This document shows, in pieces, positions 6,478-16,486 of a DNA stretch of 33,098 nt. The notes below the pieces were generated by a model. That model did not search any database. It worked only from the letters and a program-made list of their open reading frames with translations, and had not been told where the DNA came from. Each line of letters opens with the position of its first letter. Position 1 is the first letter of the stretch. The stretch lies in NCBI RefSeq assembly GCF_003943505.1, contig NZ_RJPS01000001.1, positions 175,684 through 208,781 on the forward strand. The letters run 5' to 3'. Source of the stretch: Streptococcus cristatus (GTDB lineage Bacteria > Bacillota > Bacilli > Lactobacillales > Streptococcaceae). A program made the translations under genes and the position numbers.

Positions 6478-7041
6478 CTAGGATTTTCGAATCCTATCTT
6501 CGATATAAGACGCCCTTGCTCCGCCAATTAACTTGGGACGACTGGCAAGGGCGGTAACGTGAGCCTGACCCAAACTGCGCAGTTGAGGGCGAATCGGAAC
6601 CTGAACATGCTTGACATGCATACCGATTGACGTATCTCCCACATCCAAGCCAGCATGGGCTGTGATAAACTCAACCTCCACAGGATCCTGCATATAATCA
6701 AAAGCTGCTAGCTGGCCACTCCCGCCTGCATGGAGACTGGGCAGGACATTGACAATCTCTAGGTCTTTCTTTTCTGCCAATTCTCGTTCCACAACTAAGG
6801 CACGATTGAGGTGCTCACAGCCTTGAACGGCCAAGTAAATTCCCCGTGCTTGCAGAATATCTAACAAGGTCTTGACAATGACCTGACCGACTTCCCTACT
6901 GGAGTGCTTGCCAATGTGTCCCCCCATGACTTCACTAGAAGATAGACCTAGGACAAAAATATTTCCCTTGACCAAACCCGCCTTGTCCAAGACATCTGTG
7001 GCAATCTGTCTGGTTTCCTTTTCAAGTTTCTCTAAATCCAT
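6478..7041 (-). CDS. UPF0340 / DUF436 (TIGR01440) family protein
   Basis: This 187-residue cytosolic protein belongs to the uncharacterised YwlG/UPF0340 family. Conserved blocks include [46 protein letters not shown] and [19 protein letters not shown]. The biochemical role is unknown. A GTG at 7051-7053 would give four more residues, but the ATG at 7039-7041 has GAGG six bases upstream and is preferred. It is the last gene of a truA-kinase-ECF operon, so a link to cofactor uptake or salvage is possible. Confidence 0.88.
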   Translation of the reverse strand: MDLEKLEKETRQIATDVLDKAGLVKGNIFVLGLSSSEVMGGHIGKHSSREVGQVIVKTLLDILQARGIYLAVQGCEHLNRALVVERELAEKKDLEIVNVLPSLHAGGSGQLAAFDYMQDPVEVEFITAHAGLDVGDTSIGMHVKHVQVPIRPQLRSLGQAHVTALASRPKLIGGARASYIEDRIRKS

Positions 7042-7053
7042 CTTTGACCTCAC

Positions 7054-7536
7054 TTACTCTGGCTGAAGGGCTCTTTTCAAGACAAGGGGAAAGGCTCTAT
7101 AAAGAGCATAGCCGACCACCAAGCCAAAAATATTTTGCATGACATTGCCCCAAATCGCTGCGATAGCTGCACCCGGTCCACTCAAAATACTACCAAAGAG
7201 AGCATAGCCACCGACCATGGCAAGTCCGGCCAAGAGCAAACCAATATAACGCTGCTTGCCAGTAAAACCAGCAAAGTAGCCTTGAAGGCCATGGCAGATG
7301 AGGCTAAAGACCATCCACTGAGGATAGCCGGCCACCAGGTCAATCAAGAGACCGGACAAGCCCCCAACCAAGGCTCCTTCCTTACGACCAAAATAAAATG
7401 CGGTAAAGTAAATCCCTGCATCTAGCAAGGTCAGAAAGCCAGTTGGCGTCGGGATTTTGAAAAAATTCCCCAAAACAATGGATAGGGCTGTAATGACAGC
7501 CAGCAAAGCGATTTTTCTTGTCTGATTATTTTTCAT
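7054..7536 (-). CDS. ECF transporter S component (vitamin uptake), 160 aa
   Basis: About five hydrophobic segments are seen, starting near residues 8-25 (IALLAVITALSIVLGNFF) and including YFTAFYFGRKEGALVGGLSG, LLLAGLAMVGGYALFG and AAIAAIWGNVMQNIFGLVVG. The size and pattern fit an S component of group II ECF transporters, which captures a vitamin and works with the shared EcfAA'T module encoded elsewhere. The ATG at 7534-7536 overlaps the upstream kinase stop by 11 bp and has GGAG nine bases upstream; the longer upstream frame is only an extension through the kinase gene. Coupling to a ThiD/PdxK-type kinase suggests the substrate is pyridoxine or hydroxymethylpyrimidine. Confidence 0.82.
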   Translation of the reverse strand: MKNNQTRKIALLAVITALSIVLGNFFKIPTPTGFLTLLDAGIYFTAFYFGRKEGALVGGLSGLLIDLVAGYPQWMVFSLICHGLQGYFAGFTGKQRYIGLLLAGLAMVGGYALFGSILSGPGAAIAAIWGNVMQNIFGLVVGYALYRAFPLVLKRALQPE

Positions 7537-8287
7537 ATTGAATAACTCCATACTGATCTGAGCGCTGGATAGCGCGGTAAACAAAATCTTTTGAATAGTT
7601 GACGGCTTCAAGAGGGGATTGACCTGCCAAAAGCTGACTAGCTATGCTAGAAGCAAAGGTACAGCCTGCTCCTGTATTATTATTTGGTAAAACAGGGCTT
7701 TCCAGTAGCTGAAAGTCTTTGCCATCGTAAAATAAATCAAGGGCCTGATCTTGACTGAAACGATTTCCTCCCTTAATCACGACATTTTGAGCTCCTAGTT
7801 CATGGAGAGTCACAGCCGCAGCCTTGAGATCATCCAAAGTCTTGATATCCGACTGGGTCAGGATCTCTGCTTCTGGTAGATTGGGCGTGATAATGGTCGT
7901 ATAAGGGAAAAATTTGATCAATTCATCTCGGAGGGCCGAAACTTCCACATCGTGGGTTTCCTTGCAGACTAGGACAGGGTCTAGCACGACTGGTATGCCC
8001 GCTTGCTTTTTGATGAAGTCCAGAGCCTGATCTGCAATGGCAACCGTTGGTAACAAGCCCAACTTGATAGCCGAAAACGGCACATCTTTGATCGAGGAGA
8101 GTTGCTGCGCAAAGACCTGCTCGTCGGTCGGAAGAACTTCAAATCCCTTGTCCGTCATAGCGGTCAAGCAAGTCACCGCGACAAAGCCATGCAGGCCATG
8201 GACCGTATAAGTAGCTAGGTCTGCATGAAGACCACCACCACTAAAAATATCATTGCCAGAGAGGGCTAAAATCAGCTTATTCTTCAT
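7526..8287 (-). CDS. ThiD/PdxK-type hydroxymethylpyrimidine / pyridoxine kinase
   Basis: This 253-residue ribokinase-fold enzyme has the N-terminal [12 protein letters not shown] block (residues 16-27), the central [10 protein letters not shown], and the C-terminal anion hole [13 protein letters not shown] with Cys209 in place of the Asp common in classical kinases, as in the ThiD/PdxK-II class. It phosphorylates HMP(-P) or pyridoxal/pyridoxine with ATP. No other thiamine genes are nearby, so vitamin B6 salvage is at least as likely. It overlaps truA by 11 bp and the ECF gene by 11 bp, so the three are co-translated. The substrate cannot be fixed from sequence alone. Confidence 0.88.
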   Translation of the reverse strand: MKNKLILALSGNDIFSGGGLHADLATYTVHGLHGFVAVTCLTAMTDKGFEVLPTDEQVFAQQLSSIKDVPFSAIKLGLLPTVAIADQALDFIKKQAGIPVVLDPVLVCKETHDVEVSALRDELIKFFPYTTIITPNLPEAEILTQSDIKTLDDLKAAAVTLHELGAQNVVIKGGNRFSQDQALDLFYDGKDFQLLESPVLPNNNTGAGCTFASSIASQLLAGQSPLEAVNYSKDFVYRAIQRSDQYGVIQYEK

Positions 8288-9026
8288 AGATAATCTCCTT
8301 TAGATAAAGACCGTTAGGTGCTGCAGTTGGCCCAGCTAGTTGCCGATCCTTTTCTTCTAAAATCCGTTCGATTTGATTGACTGGCATCCGCTTATTTCCA
8401 ATCTTGAGCAGGGTTCCCACCATGTTGCGGATTTGCTTATAGAGAAAGCCATTACCAGAAAAAGTAAAGATTAGAAAATTACGCTGCGCATCAAACACCA
8501 AGCTAGCCTTTGTAATCGTACGAACCTTATTTTCCACACTGGTACCCGAGGCTGTAAAACCTGTAAAATCGTGCGTTCCCTCCAAGGCTTTAATGGCCTG
8601 CTCCATTAGAGGAAGCTCCAAAGGATAAGGGTAGTGGGTCGCATAGTGGCGCATCATCGGATTTTTTGGCCGACCAATATCCACCAGGAACTCATAGGTC
8701 TTGCTGTGCGGCTTGTAACGCGCATGAAAATCCTCCGTTACTTCCTCCACAGAAATGACATCAATATCTTCTGGCGTCTGGGTATCCAAGGCAAAACGTA
8801 GCTTTTCTTCATCCCTAGCTGACGGGAGGTCAAAGTGAATGACCTGCCCAAGCGCATGAACGCCGCTGTCGGTCCGACCAGCTCCGTGGATGACAATGGG
8901 CTGACCTTTGTTGATACGAGTTAAAGTTTTTTCGATTTCTTCCTGAACGCTCCGAGCATGAGGCTGGCGCTGAAAGCCAGCAAAGTCATGTCCGTCATAG
9001 GAAATAAGGGCTTTATAACGAGTCAT
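8277..9026 (-). CDS. truA: tRNA pseudouridine(38-40) synthase TruA
   Basis: At 249 residues it is normal length for TruA. The catalytic Asp is D53 in [12 protein letters not shown]. Other conserved parts are [13 protein letters not shown] near the start, the [11 protein letters not shown] strand and [17 protein letters not shown] near the C-terminus. It isomerises uridines 38-40 of the tRNA anticodon arm. It is the first gene of the operon with the kinase, ECF and UPF0340 genes, and overlaps the next gene. Confidence 0.96.
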   Translation of the reverse strand: MTRYKALISYDGHDFAGFQRQPHARSVQEEIEKTLTRINKGQPIVIHGAGRTDSGVHALGQVIHFDLPSARDEEKLRFALDTQTPEDIDVISVEEVTEDFHARYKPHSKTYEFLVDIGRPKNPMMRHYATHYPYPLELPLMEQAIKALEGTHDFTGFTASGTSVENKVRTITKASLVFDAQRNFLIFTFSGNGFLYKQIRNMVGTLLKIGNKRMPVNQIERILEEKDRQLAGPTAAPNGLYLKEIIYEE

Positions 9027-9097
9027 GTCATTATTTTAACAGGAAAAAAAGCCTGTCGCAAGAAAGAAAGAATACAACTGTCCGGGTACAGAAAGTG

Positions 9098-9126
9098 TTG
9101 ACAGGAAGCTCTAAATCAAGTAAACT
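9098..9126 (+). promoter_or_regulatory. Promoter of the NUDIX gene
   Basis: TTGACA (9098-9103) is followed after 17 bp by TAAACT (9121-9126). AAGGAGG (9136-9142) precedes the ATG at 9148. Confidence 0.75.
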
Positions 9127-9147
9127 AAAAAATGCAAGGAGGATACT

Positions 9148-9615
9148 ATGGCAAAAGATATTTCTTATACCCAAGGGCAGGAGCGATTTCGCTATCGGGC
9201 TGCTGCACTCATCATTGAGGAGGAAGCACTCTGTGTCATGGCTTCTTCTAGCGAAGACTATTTCTATTCAGTGGGAGGGGCGGTCAGATTTGGAGAGACC
9301 ACCAAAGAAGCTGTCCAGCGAGAAGTTTTCGAAGAAACAGGACAAAGGTATGAGATTGAAAAGCTGGCTTTTGTTCATGAAAATTTATTTTCCAACTCAA
9401 CTGGCATCCTCAAAGGACTAGACTGTCATGAGATTTGCTTCTATTATCTGATGAAATCTCACGGCAAGCAATTTCACTACCAGCATAACCAAGAACAAGT
9501 CTACTGGATTCCCCTGACAGACTTGGAAAACTATAAAGTATTTCCAAAGGAAATTACACATATCCTCCAGCACCTCCAAACAGGTATCCAGCATATCATC
9601 AGCAAAAAAGAATGA
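9148..9615 (+). CDS. NUDIX hydrolase
   Basis: This 155-residue protein has a complete Nudix box: G44 then AVRFG, E50, and R58-E-V-F-E-E-T-G65 (GX5EX7REUXEEXGU), which binds divalent metal and cleaves nucleoside diphosphate-linked substrates. The specific substrate is not deducible. It is a lone plus-strand gene between two minus-strand units, with its own promoter, a strong ribosome-binding site and a terminator whose stem starts at its stop codon. Confidence 0.93.
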   Translation: MAKDISYTQGQERFRYRAAALIIEEEALCVMASSSEDYFYSVGGAVRFGETTKEAVQREVFEETGQRYEIEKLAFVHENLFSNSTGILKGLDCHEICFYYLMKSHGKQFHYQHNQEQVYWIPLTDLENYKVFPKEITHILQHLQTGIQHIISKKE

Positions 9616-9641
9616 AGTGAACGGTACCACTTCATTTTTTT
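9613..9641 (+). terminator. Terminator of the NUDIX gene
   Basis: TGAAGTG (9613-9619) pairs with CACTTCA (9628-9634), followed by a run of seven T. The TGA stop lies in the stem. Confidence 0.88.
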
Positions 9642-9724
9642 CTTTATTCTCCCAACATGACCTGCTTTCGGTGAGACAAGAAGCAGATAACCTCCTCTAA
9701 AAAGCTCTGCTCCCTCCTCAAAGA

Positions 9725-10273
9725 CTAGGCATAAGGCTGCAATTCCGGATTGATTGGCGTGTTGGCCAGATTATTGGCATAATTGCAGAGGGTCGCAAGG
9801 CTGACACCCAAAACTACATCCAGAGCATTCTCATGCGTATAGCCCGCTTCTAGGAAGTCTGCCAAAGCCTCGTCTCCGACCCGACCCTTGGTATTGATGA
9901 CAGCAATGGTAAATTTAGCAAGCGTATCTAGCTTCGGATCGGTGTCAATCGGAGTACGATTACGCAGAGCCTCCAAAAGATCATCATTCATTTGAATCTG
10001 CTTGATCGAAAAGGCTGTATGCCCCGCCACACAGAAAGCACAGCCATTGGTAACCGCAGCTGTAATCTGCACTACTTCCCGCTCAGTTGGTGTCAGGCTG
10101 TTTCGACGATTGATAGCTCCAACCGTCCGATAAGTTTCCAAGGCTGCTGGCGCATTGGCCAAAAGACCGATAAGATTAGGAATGTAGCCACCGTTATCTT
10201 TTTGAACCGTTTCTAAAACCTCTTTCACCTCAGCTGGTGCAGACTCAATCGTATGGATAGTAAATTCTGACAT
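9725..10273 (-). CDS. Carboxymuconolactone decarboxylase / AhpD-like family protein
   Basis: The 182-residue helical protein carries the AhpD-type active site E66...C78-AF-C81-VAGH85. Proteins with this CxxC plus His and Glu act as peroxidase-associated disulfide reductants or antioxidant enzymes; true decarboxylase activity is unlikely here. The ATG at 10271-10273 is chosen because GAGG lies six bases upstream; an ATG four codons earlier sits on the ribosome-binding site itself. It is monocistronic between the NUDIX gene and the fab operon. A possible extended -10 TGTTAAGAT lies about 40 bp upstream. The role is inferred from the family. Confidence 0.88.
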   Translation of the reverse strand: MSEFTIHTIESAPAEVKEVLETVQKDNGGYIPNLIGLLANAPAALETYRTVGAINRRNSLTPTEREVVQITAAVTNGCAFCVAGHTAFSIKQIQMNDDLLEALRNRTPIDTDPKLDTLAKFTIAVINTKGRVGDEALADFLEAGYTHENALDVVLGVSLATLCNYANNLANTPINPELQPYA

Positions 10274-10430
10274 ATGAAACCTCATTTCTTTTGATTAGCA
10301 ACTATCTTAACATAGGTCTGACAGCTTGTATAATATATATTTTATATGACCTCTATAAAGAGAATATATTGCTACATGTCAAACCAAAATATATTACCAC
10401 CTTAACTGCCTCCATACCTCTCTCAAGTAA

Positions 10431-10453
10431 GAAAAAGAAGCCCTAAGGCTTCT
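10431..10453 (-). terminator. Terminator of the fab/acc operon
   Basis: AGAAGCC-TTAG-GGCTTCT followed by TTTTTC on the minus strand begins three bases past the accA stop. Confidence 0.9.
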
Positions 10454-10455
10454 GG

Positions 10456-11226
10456 CTAATATTTTCTAAAACGTTGATAGCGATCTTCTAAAAGTTGCTC
10501 GAGAGAAAGTTTAGAAAGTTCCGCTAATTCGGCACTGATCTCTTGCTTGACTGCAGCTAAGAGCTCATTTTTATTAAAGCCACGTTCAGGGATGACCTTA
10601 TCAACGACCCCCATCTGCAAGAGCTCGTGCGAGGTGATTTTCATCATCTCAGCCGCCTCCATTGCTCGGCTGCCATCTTTCCATAAAATTGAAGCAAAGC
10701 CTTCAGGGCTGAGAATGGCATACATGGAGTTTTCCAGCATCCAGACCTTGTCAGCCACTGCCAAGGCTAGCGCCCCACCAGAGCCACCCTCGCCGATGAT
10801 AATGGCAATAATGGGCACTTTCAGATCACTCATTTCCATGAGATTACGGGCAATGGCTTCGCCCTGTCCGCGCTCCTCAGCACCGACGCCAGGATAGGCA
10901 CCAGCCGTATTGATAAAGGTCACGACTGGACGTCCGAATTTCTCAGCCTGCTTCATGAGACGTAGAGCCTTGCGATAGCCTTCTGGATGAGGTTGACCAA
11001 AGTTCCGTCGCAGATTGTCCTGCAAATTGCGACCTTTTTGAATGCCGATCACTGTGACTGGCTGACCATTTAAGGTTCCGATACCACCAATGACAGCACC
11101 ATCATCACGGAAACCACGATCTCCGTGCAATTCCACAAAATCATCAAAAATGCCTTGGGCAAAATCCAGAGCTGTCAAACGGGACTGATCACGCGCTGCT
11201 TTGATAATCTGACTGATTTTTGTCAT
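10456..11226 (-). CDS. accA: Acetyl-CoA carboxylase carboxyltransferase subunit alpha
   Basis: The 256-residue crotonase-fold subunit has the [13 protein letters not shown] start, [20 protein letters not shown] and the oxyanion glycine block [15 protein letters not shown]. With AccD it transfers CO2 from carboxybiotin to acetyl-CoA, giving malonyl-CoA. It is shorter than the E. coli enzyme because the N-terminal extension is reduced, as in other streptococci. The start overlaps the accD stop as ATGA. Last gene of the operon. Confidence 0.97.
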   Translation of the reverse strand: MTKISQIIKAARDQSRLTALDFAQGIFDDFVELHGDRGFRDDGAVIGGIGTLNGQPVTVIGIQKGRNLQDNLRRNFGQPHPEGYRKALRLMKQAEKFGRPVVTFINTAGAYPGVGAEERGQGEAIARNLMEMSDLKVPIIAIIIGEGGSGGALALAVADKVWMLENSMYAILSPEGFASILWKDGSRAMEAAEMMKITSHELLQMGVVDKVIPERGFNKNELLAAVKQEISAELAELSKLSLEQLLEDRYQRFRKY

Positions 11227-12086
11227 TGGTCACCTCCATGAAAGCTCAAGAGAGTAGCAATCCGATCCCGCAATTCACCACGTTTGACTATCGCATCAAC
11301 GAAGCCATGCTCCAGCAAAAACTCTGCCTTTTGAAAATCATCTGGCAATTTTTCCCGTACAGTAGACTCAATAACTCGACGACCGGCAAAGCCTACCAAA
11401 GCCTGCGCTTCTGCCAAGATAATATCCCCTTCCATAGCGAAGGAAGCTGTGACACCACCTGTTGTCGGATCTGTCAAAACGGTCAGGTAAAAAAGGCCAA
11501 CCTTTGAATGACGTTGTACAGCGGCAGAAGTCTTAGCCATTTGCATCAGGCTCATGATCCCTTCCTGCATACGAGCACCGCCAGAAGCCGTAAAGAGAAC
11601 GACTGGTAGCTTATGCTCTGTCGCATACTCAAAGAGGCGGGTAATCTTTTCACCGACAACCGTTCCCATGGAAGCCATGATAAAGTTGGAATCCATAATC
11701 CCAAGGGCTGTTTTTTGTCCTTTGATACTAGCTGTCCCTGTCAAAACGGCCTCATCTAGGCCAGTCTTTGCCCGTGTCTTTGCCAGTTTTTCTTGATAAT
11801 TGGGAAAACGCAAAGGATCTGTCGTCTCAATACCAGTGAACAATTCCTCAAAGCTTCCCTGATCCACCGTCAAGCTCAGACGCTCAAAAGCTGAAATCCG
11901 AAAAGTGTAGCCACAGCTTGGACAGACACGCTCTGCGCCCAAATCTTTTTGATAAATGGTATGCTTACAACCTGGACACTTGGAAAAAAGCTCATCTGGA
12001 ACTTCTGGTTTTGGCTGAGGCAAGGCACGAGAGGAACGATTGGGATTGATCCGAATATATTTATCCTTTTTTGAAAACAAAGGCAT
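11223..12086 (-). CDS. accD: Acetyl-CoA carboxylase carboxyltransferase subunit beta
   Basis: At 287 residues it has the N-terminal four-cysteine zinc ribbon (C37, C40, C55, C58; CPGC and CPSC) and the crotonase-fold core with [20 protein letters not shown] and [18 protein letters not shown]. It forms the A2B2 carboxyltransferase with AccA, and the two genes overlap, which favours equal synthesis. A 65-bp gap separates it from accC. Confidence 0.97.
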   Translation of the reverse strand: MPLFSKKDKYIRINPNRSSRALPQPKPEVPDELFSKCPGCKHTIYQKDLGAERVCPSCGYTFRISAFERLSLTVDQGSFEELFTGIETTDPLRFPNYQEKLAKTRAKTGLDEAVLTGTASIKGQKTALGIMDSNFIMASMGTVVGEKITRLFEYATEHKLPVVLFTASGGARMQEGIMSLMQMAKTSAAVQRHSKVGLFYLTVLTDPTTGGVTASFAMEGDIILAEAQALVGFAGRRVIESTVREKLPDDFQKAEFLLEHGFVDAIVKRGELRDRIATLLSFHGGDQ

Positions 12087-12151
12087 TGCTTACTCCTTCA
12101 TTAAATTTTAGAGTGATTCTGCTTCTTTCAAACAAAATCACTCCTTGTCAT

Positions 12152-13519
12152 CTATTTTTTCTCTTGATAAGCCGGAAGGAACTTCTCCATGAGAAAGGCT
12201 GTATCATAATCACCAGCAATCACATTAGGATCTGAAATCAAATCCAACTGGAAACTGCTATTTGTCACAACACCGTCGATTTCTAGCTCATAGAGAGCCC
12301 GTTGCATCTTCATCAGGGCATCAAAGCGATTTTCCCCGTGAACGATGATTTTGGCAATCATGCTGTCGTAATAAGGAGGAATGGTGTAGCCAGGATAGAC
12401 CGCCGAATCCACACGCAGTCCCACTCCGCCACTTGGCAGATAAAGATTGGAAATCTTTCCTGGGCTCGGTGCAAAGTTAAAGGCTGGATTTTCAGCATTG
12501 ATCCGACATTCAATCGCATGACCGCGAATTTCAACATCTTCTTGACTAAAGGACAGCTCTTGACCATCTGCAATCTTAATCTGCTCTTTAACAATATCCA
12601 CACCGGTAACAAACTCAGTCACTGGATGCTCTACCTGCACCCGAGTATTCATCTCCATAAAGTAGAATTCACCCTTGGCCTCATCCAGCAGAAATTCAAT
12701 CGTTCCAGCATTTTCATAGCCGACAGACTCAGCTGCTCGAACAGCCGCTTCCCCAATCTGCTGACGCATGGTTTTCCCAATCGCTACAGATGGACTTTCT
12801 TCCAGCACCTTCTGATTATTCCGCTGCAAAGAGCAATCCCGCTCGCCCAAGTGGACTACATGCCCCTGCTGATCTGCTAAAATCTGAACTTCAATATGGC
12901 GCGCTGGATAGATGACTCGCTCCATATACATGGCACCATTCCCAAAAGCCGCTTTGGCTTCACTAGAAGCAGACTCAAAGGCCGCTACTAAATCCTCAGG
13001 CTTTTCAACCTTACGAATACCCTTTCCGCCGCCGCCAGCAGAAGCTTTGAGCATGACTGGATAGCCAATCTTTTCAGCTACTTCCAAGGCTTCTTCAGAG
13101 GTATGGACTTCCCCGTCAGAACCCGGGATAACCGGCACTTTTGCCTTAATCATCTGAGCCCGAGCATTGATCTTGTCCCCCATCAAGTCCATGACAGCAC
13201 CTGAAGGTCCAATAAACTTAATGCCAACTTCTTCGCACATAGTCGCAAATTTGGAGTTTTCACTCAAAAAACCAAAACCAGGGTGAATAGCTTCTGCACC
13301 TGTCAGAACAGCAGCAGACAGGACAGCGTTCATATCCAGATAAGAATCTGTAGACTTGGCTGGCCCGATGCAGACGGCCTCATCAGCCAGTAAAGTATGG
13401 AGCGCTTCCTTATCAGCCGTTGAATAAACAGCGACAGTATCAATTCCCAGTTCGCGGGCTGCACGAATAATTCTGACCGCAATTTCCCCACGGTTAGCAA
13501 TTAAAATTTTACGAAACAT
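12152..13519 (-). CDS. accC: Acetyl-CoA carboxylase, biotin carboxylase subunit
   Basis: This 455-residue ATP-grasp enzyme opens with FRKILIANRGEIAVRIIRAA. It has the glycine-rich ATP loop KASAGGGGKGIRKV and the catalytic region FYFMEMNTRVQVEHPVTE. It carboxylates the biotin on AccB using ATP and bicarbonate. Length and motifs are complete. Confidence 0.97.
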   Translation of the reverse strand: MFRKILIANRGEIAVRIIRAARELGIDTVAVYSTADKEALHTLLADEAVCIGPAKSTDSYLDMNAVLSAAVLTGAEAIHPGFGFLSENSKFATMCEEVGIKFIGPSGAVMDLMGDKINARAQMIKAKVPVIPGSDGEVHTSEEALEVAEKIGYPVMLKASAGGGGKGIRKVEKPEDLVAAFESASSEAKAAFGNGAMYMERVIYPARHIEVQILADQQGHVVHLGERDCSLQRNNQKVLEESPSVAIGKTMRQQIGEAAVRAAESVGYENAGTIEFLLDEAKGEFYFMEMNTRVQVEHPVTEFVTGVDIVKEQIKIADGQELSFSQEDVEIRGHAIECRINAENPAFNFAPSPGKISNLYLPSGGVGLRVDSAVYPGYTIPPYYDSMIAKIIVHGENRFDALMKMQRALYELEIDGVVTNSSFQLDLISDPNVIAGDYDTAFLMEKFLPAYQEKK

Positions 13520-13537
13520 GGTGAAATCTCCTCTTTC

Positions 13538-13960
13538 TTATTGACCAATCGCAAAGGTCAAGGTTCCGCTGGCTGCAAGTTTTCCGTCAACTTCGGCCTT
13601 GGCCTCTACCACTGCAATGGTTCCGCGGCGCTTGACAAACTTAGCCGTCATAATCAGCTGGTCGCCTGGTACAACTTGCTTCTTGAACTTGACCTTGTCC
13701 ATACCAGCATAGAAGACCAGCTTGCCCTTATTTTCTTCTTTAGACAATTCCAGCACACCAGCCGTTTGAGCCAAAGCTTCCATAATCAGGACACCTGGCA
13801 TAACTGGATACTGAGGGAAATGTCCGTTAAAGAATGGCTCGTTGATCGTCACATTTTTCAAAGCGACAATCTCATCTTCGCTGACTTCCAATACACGGTC
13901 CACCAACAACATAGGATAGCGGTGCGGAAGCGCCTCTTTTATTGCATTGATATCAATCAT
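13538..13960 (-). CDS. fabZ: 3-hydroxyacyl-ACP dehydratase FabZ
   Basis: The 140-residue hot-dog-fold protein has [11 protein letters not shown] (13-23) and the active site with His47 in GHFP and Glu61 in [12 protein letters not shown]. It dehydrates 3-hydroxyacyl-ACP to trans-2-enoyl-ACP, the branch point at which FabM isomerises the C10 intermediate. The start overlaps the accB stop as ATGA. Confidence 0.97.
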   Translation of the reverse strand: MIDINAIKEALPHRYPMLLVDRVLEVSEDEIVALKNVTINEPFFNGHFPQYPVMPGVLIMEALAQTAGVLELSKEENKGKLVFYAGMDKVKFKKQVVPGDQLIMTAKFVKRRGTIAVVEAKAEVDGKLAASGTLTFAIGQ

Positions 13961-14454
13961 TTGATGCGTACCAGCCCTTTCCCAAACTCAACCATTTCTT
14001 CATTCTGAACCAGAATTTCTGTCACCAGACCATCTTTCGGTGCTGGCACTTCATTCATGACCTTCATGGCTTCAATAATCATCAGAGTTTGACCTTTTTT
14101 AACTTGGTCTCCTACACTGACAAAAGCTGGTTTATCTGGACCTGCAGCCAAGTAAGCCACACCAACCAAGGGACTTTCCACGACATCACCCTCAGCAGCT
14201 AGTGCCGGGGCCTCTGGAGCCACCTCAGGTGCTGCAGTTGGAGCTGCTTGGGAAACTGTCTCAGCTACAGGTGCACTTGCTGGCTGCACAGGAGCTACAA
14301 CAGGGGCTGCACTGACTGCTGGAGTTGCTGCGACTGCGGCAGAACTTTCATTCTTGCTGAAAGTCAATTCATCACTTTGATTTTTATAAGAAAATTCACG
14401 CAGGCTTGATTGGTCGAACTGAGCCATCAAGTCTTTAATTTCATTGATATTCAT
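13957..14454 (-). CDS. accB: Biotin carboxyl carrier protein of acetyl-CoA carboxylase
   Basis: At 165 residues it has a short N-terminal helical part, an Ala/Pro/Val-rich flexible linker (about residues 38-88) and a C-terminal biotinyl domain with the modified Lys131 in EAMKVMNEV. It shuttles carboxybiotin between AccC and AccA/AccD. It starts immediately after the fabF stop. Confidence 0.97.
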   Translation of the reverse strand: MNINEIKDLMAQFDQSSLREFSYKNQSDELTFSKNESSAAVAATPAVSAAPVVAPVQPASAPVAETVSQAAPTAAPEVAPEAPALAAEGDVVESPLVGVAYLAAGPDKPAFVSVGDQVKKGQTLMIIEAMKVMNEVPAPKDGLVTEILVQNEEMVEFGKGLVRIK

Positions 14455-15687
14455 CTAGCCCTCCCAACGCTTGAATGCCAGAACCGCATTGTGACCGCCA
14501 AAACCAAATGTATTAGAAATCGCATAAGGAATCTCTTGCTCCTTGCCTTGTCCATAAACGACGTTCGCTTCAATATAGTCTGACAATTCACTTGTTCCAG
14601 CTGTTTTTGGTACAAAGTTATGGCGCATTGCTTCGATTGTAGCGATTGCTTCTACCGCTCCTGCAGCCCCAAGCAAGTGTCCTGTGAATGACTTGGTTGA
14701 AGATACAGGTACTTCTTTACCAAGAACAGCTACGATAGCTCCACTTTCTCCTTTTTCATTAGCAGGAGTTGAAGTACCGTGGGCATTGACATAAGCCACT
14801 TGCTCTGGAGAAATCTCTGCCTCTTCCAATGCCAATTTAATAGCCTTAATCGCACCCTGACCTTCTGGATGGGGTGAAGTCATATGATAAGCATCACAAG
14901 TATTTCCATAACCAACTACTTCAGCCAAGATAGTCGCTCCACGTTTTTCAGCGTGTTCCAGACTTTCAAGCACCAACATACCAGAACCTTCTCCCATGAC
15001 AAAGCCGTTACGGTCTTTATCAAATGGAATAGAAGCACGGCTAGGATCTTCTGTCGTAGAAAGAGCTGTCAGGGCTTGGAAACCGGCAATGGCAAATGGA
15101 GTGATAGAGGCTTCTGAACCACCCACCAACATGACATCTTGGAAACCAAACTTAATAGAGCGGAAGGCATCCCCAATAGCATCATTGGAAGAGGCACAAG
15201 CTGTATTGATTGATTTACAGATACCATTTGCACCAAAGCGCATAGCCACATTCCCAGCTGCCATATTTGGCAAAGCTTTTGGAAGAGTCATTGGCTTAAC
15301 GCGTTTTGGACCTTTTTCATGCAAACGGATAACTTGATCTTCGATTTCCTTGATACCACCGATACCAGAAGCCACGATGACACCAAAGCGGTCTTTATCG
15401 ATTGCTTCTACATCAAGATTCGCATTTGTTACCGCTTCTTGAGCTGCATACAAGGCATATAAAGAATAGTTATCAAAACGATTGGTATCTTTCTTGATAA
15501 AGTATTTATCAAATGGAAAGTCTTGGACTTCAGCCGCATTATGAACAGCAAATTCGCTGTGGTCAAACTTGGTGATGGGACCAATTCCAATCTTACCTTC
15601 TTTTAAACTATTCCAAAATTCTTCTGGTGTGTTTCCGATGGGAGAGGTTAAGCCATAACCTGTTACAACAACTCGATTTAGTTTCAT
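14455..15687 (-). CDS. fabF: 3-oxoacyl-ACP synthase II FabF
   Basis: The 410-residue thiolase-fold condensing enzyme has the Cys164-His303-His337 triad (NTACASS, NAHGTSTP, GHLLGAAGAVE), with Lys332 nearby. It elongates acyl-ACP with malonyl-ACP and, in streptococci that lack FabB, also elongates the unsaturated branch. A 52-bp gap separates it from fabG. Confidence 0.98.
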   Translation of the reverse strand: MKLNRVVVTGYGLTSPIGNTPEEFWNSLKEGKIGIGPITKFDHSEFAVHNAAEVQDFPFDKYFIKKDTNRFDNYSLYALYAAQEAVTNANLDVEAIDKDRFGVIVASGIGGIKEIEDQVIRLHEKGPKRVKPMTLPKALPNMAAGNVAMRFGANGICKSINTACASSNDAIGDAFRSIKFGFQDVMLVGGSEASITPFAIAGFQALTALSTTEDPSRASIPFDKDRNGFVMGEGSGMLVLESLEHAEKRGATILAEVVGYGNTCDAYHMTSPHPEGQGAIKAIKLALEEAEISPEQVAYVNAHGTSTPANEKGESGAIVAVLGKEVPVSSTKSFTGHLLGAAGAVEAIATIEAMRHNFVPKTAGTSELSDYIEANVVYGQGKEQEIPYAISNTFGFGGHNAVLAFKRWEG

Positions 15688-15739
15688 AGTGAACTCCTTT
15701 ATGATAATTGGTGAACTGTCAAATCCAAATACATTGCAC

Positions 15740-16474
15740 TTACTGCATGGTCAGCCCGCCATCAATCGCGATGACCTGACCAGTAAGATATTCCTGTTCT
15801 GCCAAGAACAAAGCAACATCAGCCACTTCTTCGGTATTGCCGAACCGTTTCATTGGGATTTGAGCCAGAGAAGCTTCTTTGATTTTTTCAGAAAGCCCGT
15901 CTGTCATATCCGATTCGATAAAGCCTGGGGCAATCACATTGACACGGATATTGCGCCCAGCTACCTCACGAGCAACCGACTTAGAAAATCCAATCAATCC
16001 AGCTTTAGACGCTGCATAGTTGGCCTGACCGACATTACCAGTCAAACCGACAACACTTGATAGGTTGATGATTGCTCCCTGACGAGCCTTGGCCATTGGT
16101 TTCAAGACAGCTTGGGTCATATTGAAGGCTCCAGTCAGATTGACCTTCAGCACTTGCTCGAAGTCTTCCTCTGTCATCTTGAGCATAATCTTATCGCGGG
16201 TAATTCCAGCATTATTGACCAAGACATCTACAGATCCCAAAGCCGCAATCGCCTCCCCAACCATTCGCTTCGCATCAGCGCCATCAGATACATCGCCTGA
16301 AATAACCACGACCTTGATCGGATAACCAGCAAACTCAGCTAAAACTTGGTCTGAAATTTGACCGCGACCGTTCAAGATAATATTGGCACCTGCACTTGCA
16401 AACTTATGGGCAATAGCCAGACCAATCCCACGGCTAGAGCCAGTAATAAAAACATTTTTATTCTTTAATTCCAT
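15740..16474 (-). CDS. fabG: 3-oxoacyl-ACP reductase FabG
   Basis: The 244-residue short-chain dehydrogenase has the NADP-binding TGSSRGIG (11-18), the NNAG block (87-90) and the catalytic Ser140, Tyr153 and Lys157. It reduces 3-oxoacyl-ACP to the 3-hydroxy form. It lies 12 bp after fabD. Confidence 0.97.
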   Translation of the reverse strand: MELKNKNVFITGSSRGIGLAIAHKFASAGANIILNGRGQISDQVLAEFAGYPIKVVVISGDVSDGADAKRMVGEAIAALGSVDVLVNNAGITRDKIMLKMTEEDFEQVLKVNLTGAFNMTQAVLKPMAKARQGAIINLSSVVGLTGNVGQANYAASKAGLIGFSKSVAREVAGRNIRVNVIAPGFIESDMTDGLSEKIKEASLAQIPMKRFGNTEEVADVALFLAEQEYLTGQVIAIDGGLTMQ

Positions 16475-16486
16475 TGGTATTCCCCA

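Noticed and set aside
6340..6531. Plus-strand ORF of 63 residues between tig and the UPF0340 gene
   Set aside because: No start signal; overlaps the terminator and the 3' end of the UPF0340 gene.
7537..7611. N-terminal extension of the ECF S-component
   Set aside because: It translates the end of the kinase gene in another frame; the ATG at 7536 has GGAG and the expected membrane topology.
12302..12880. 192-residue plus-strand ORF antisense to accC
   Set aside because: It is the complement of a fully conserved biotin carboxylase gene and has no start signal.
13541..14008. 155-residue plus-strand ORF antisense to fabZ/accB
   Set aside because: Shadow of two clear genes; no promoter or ribosome-binding site.
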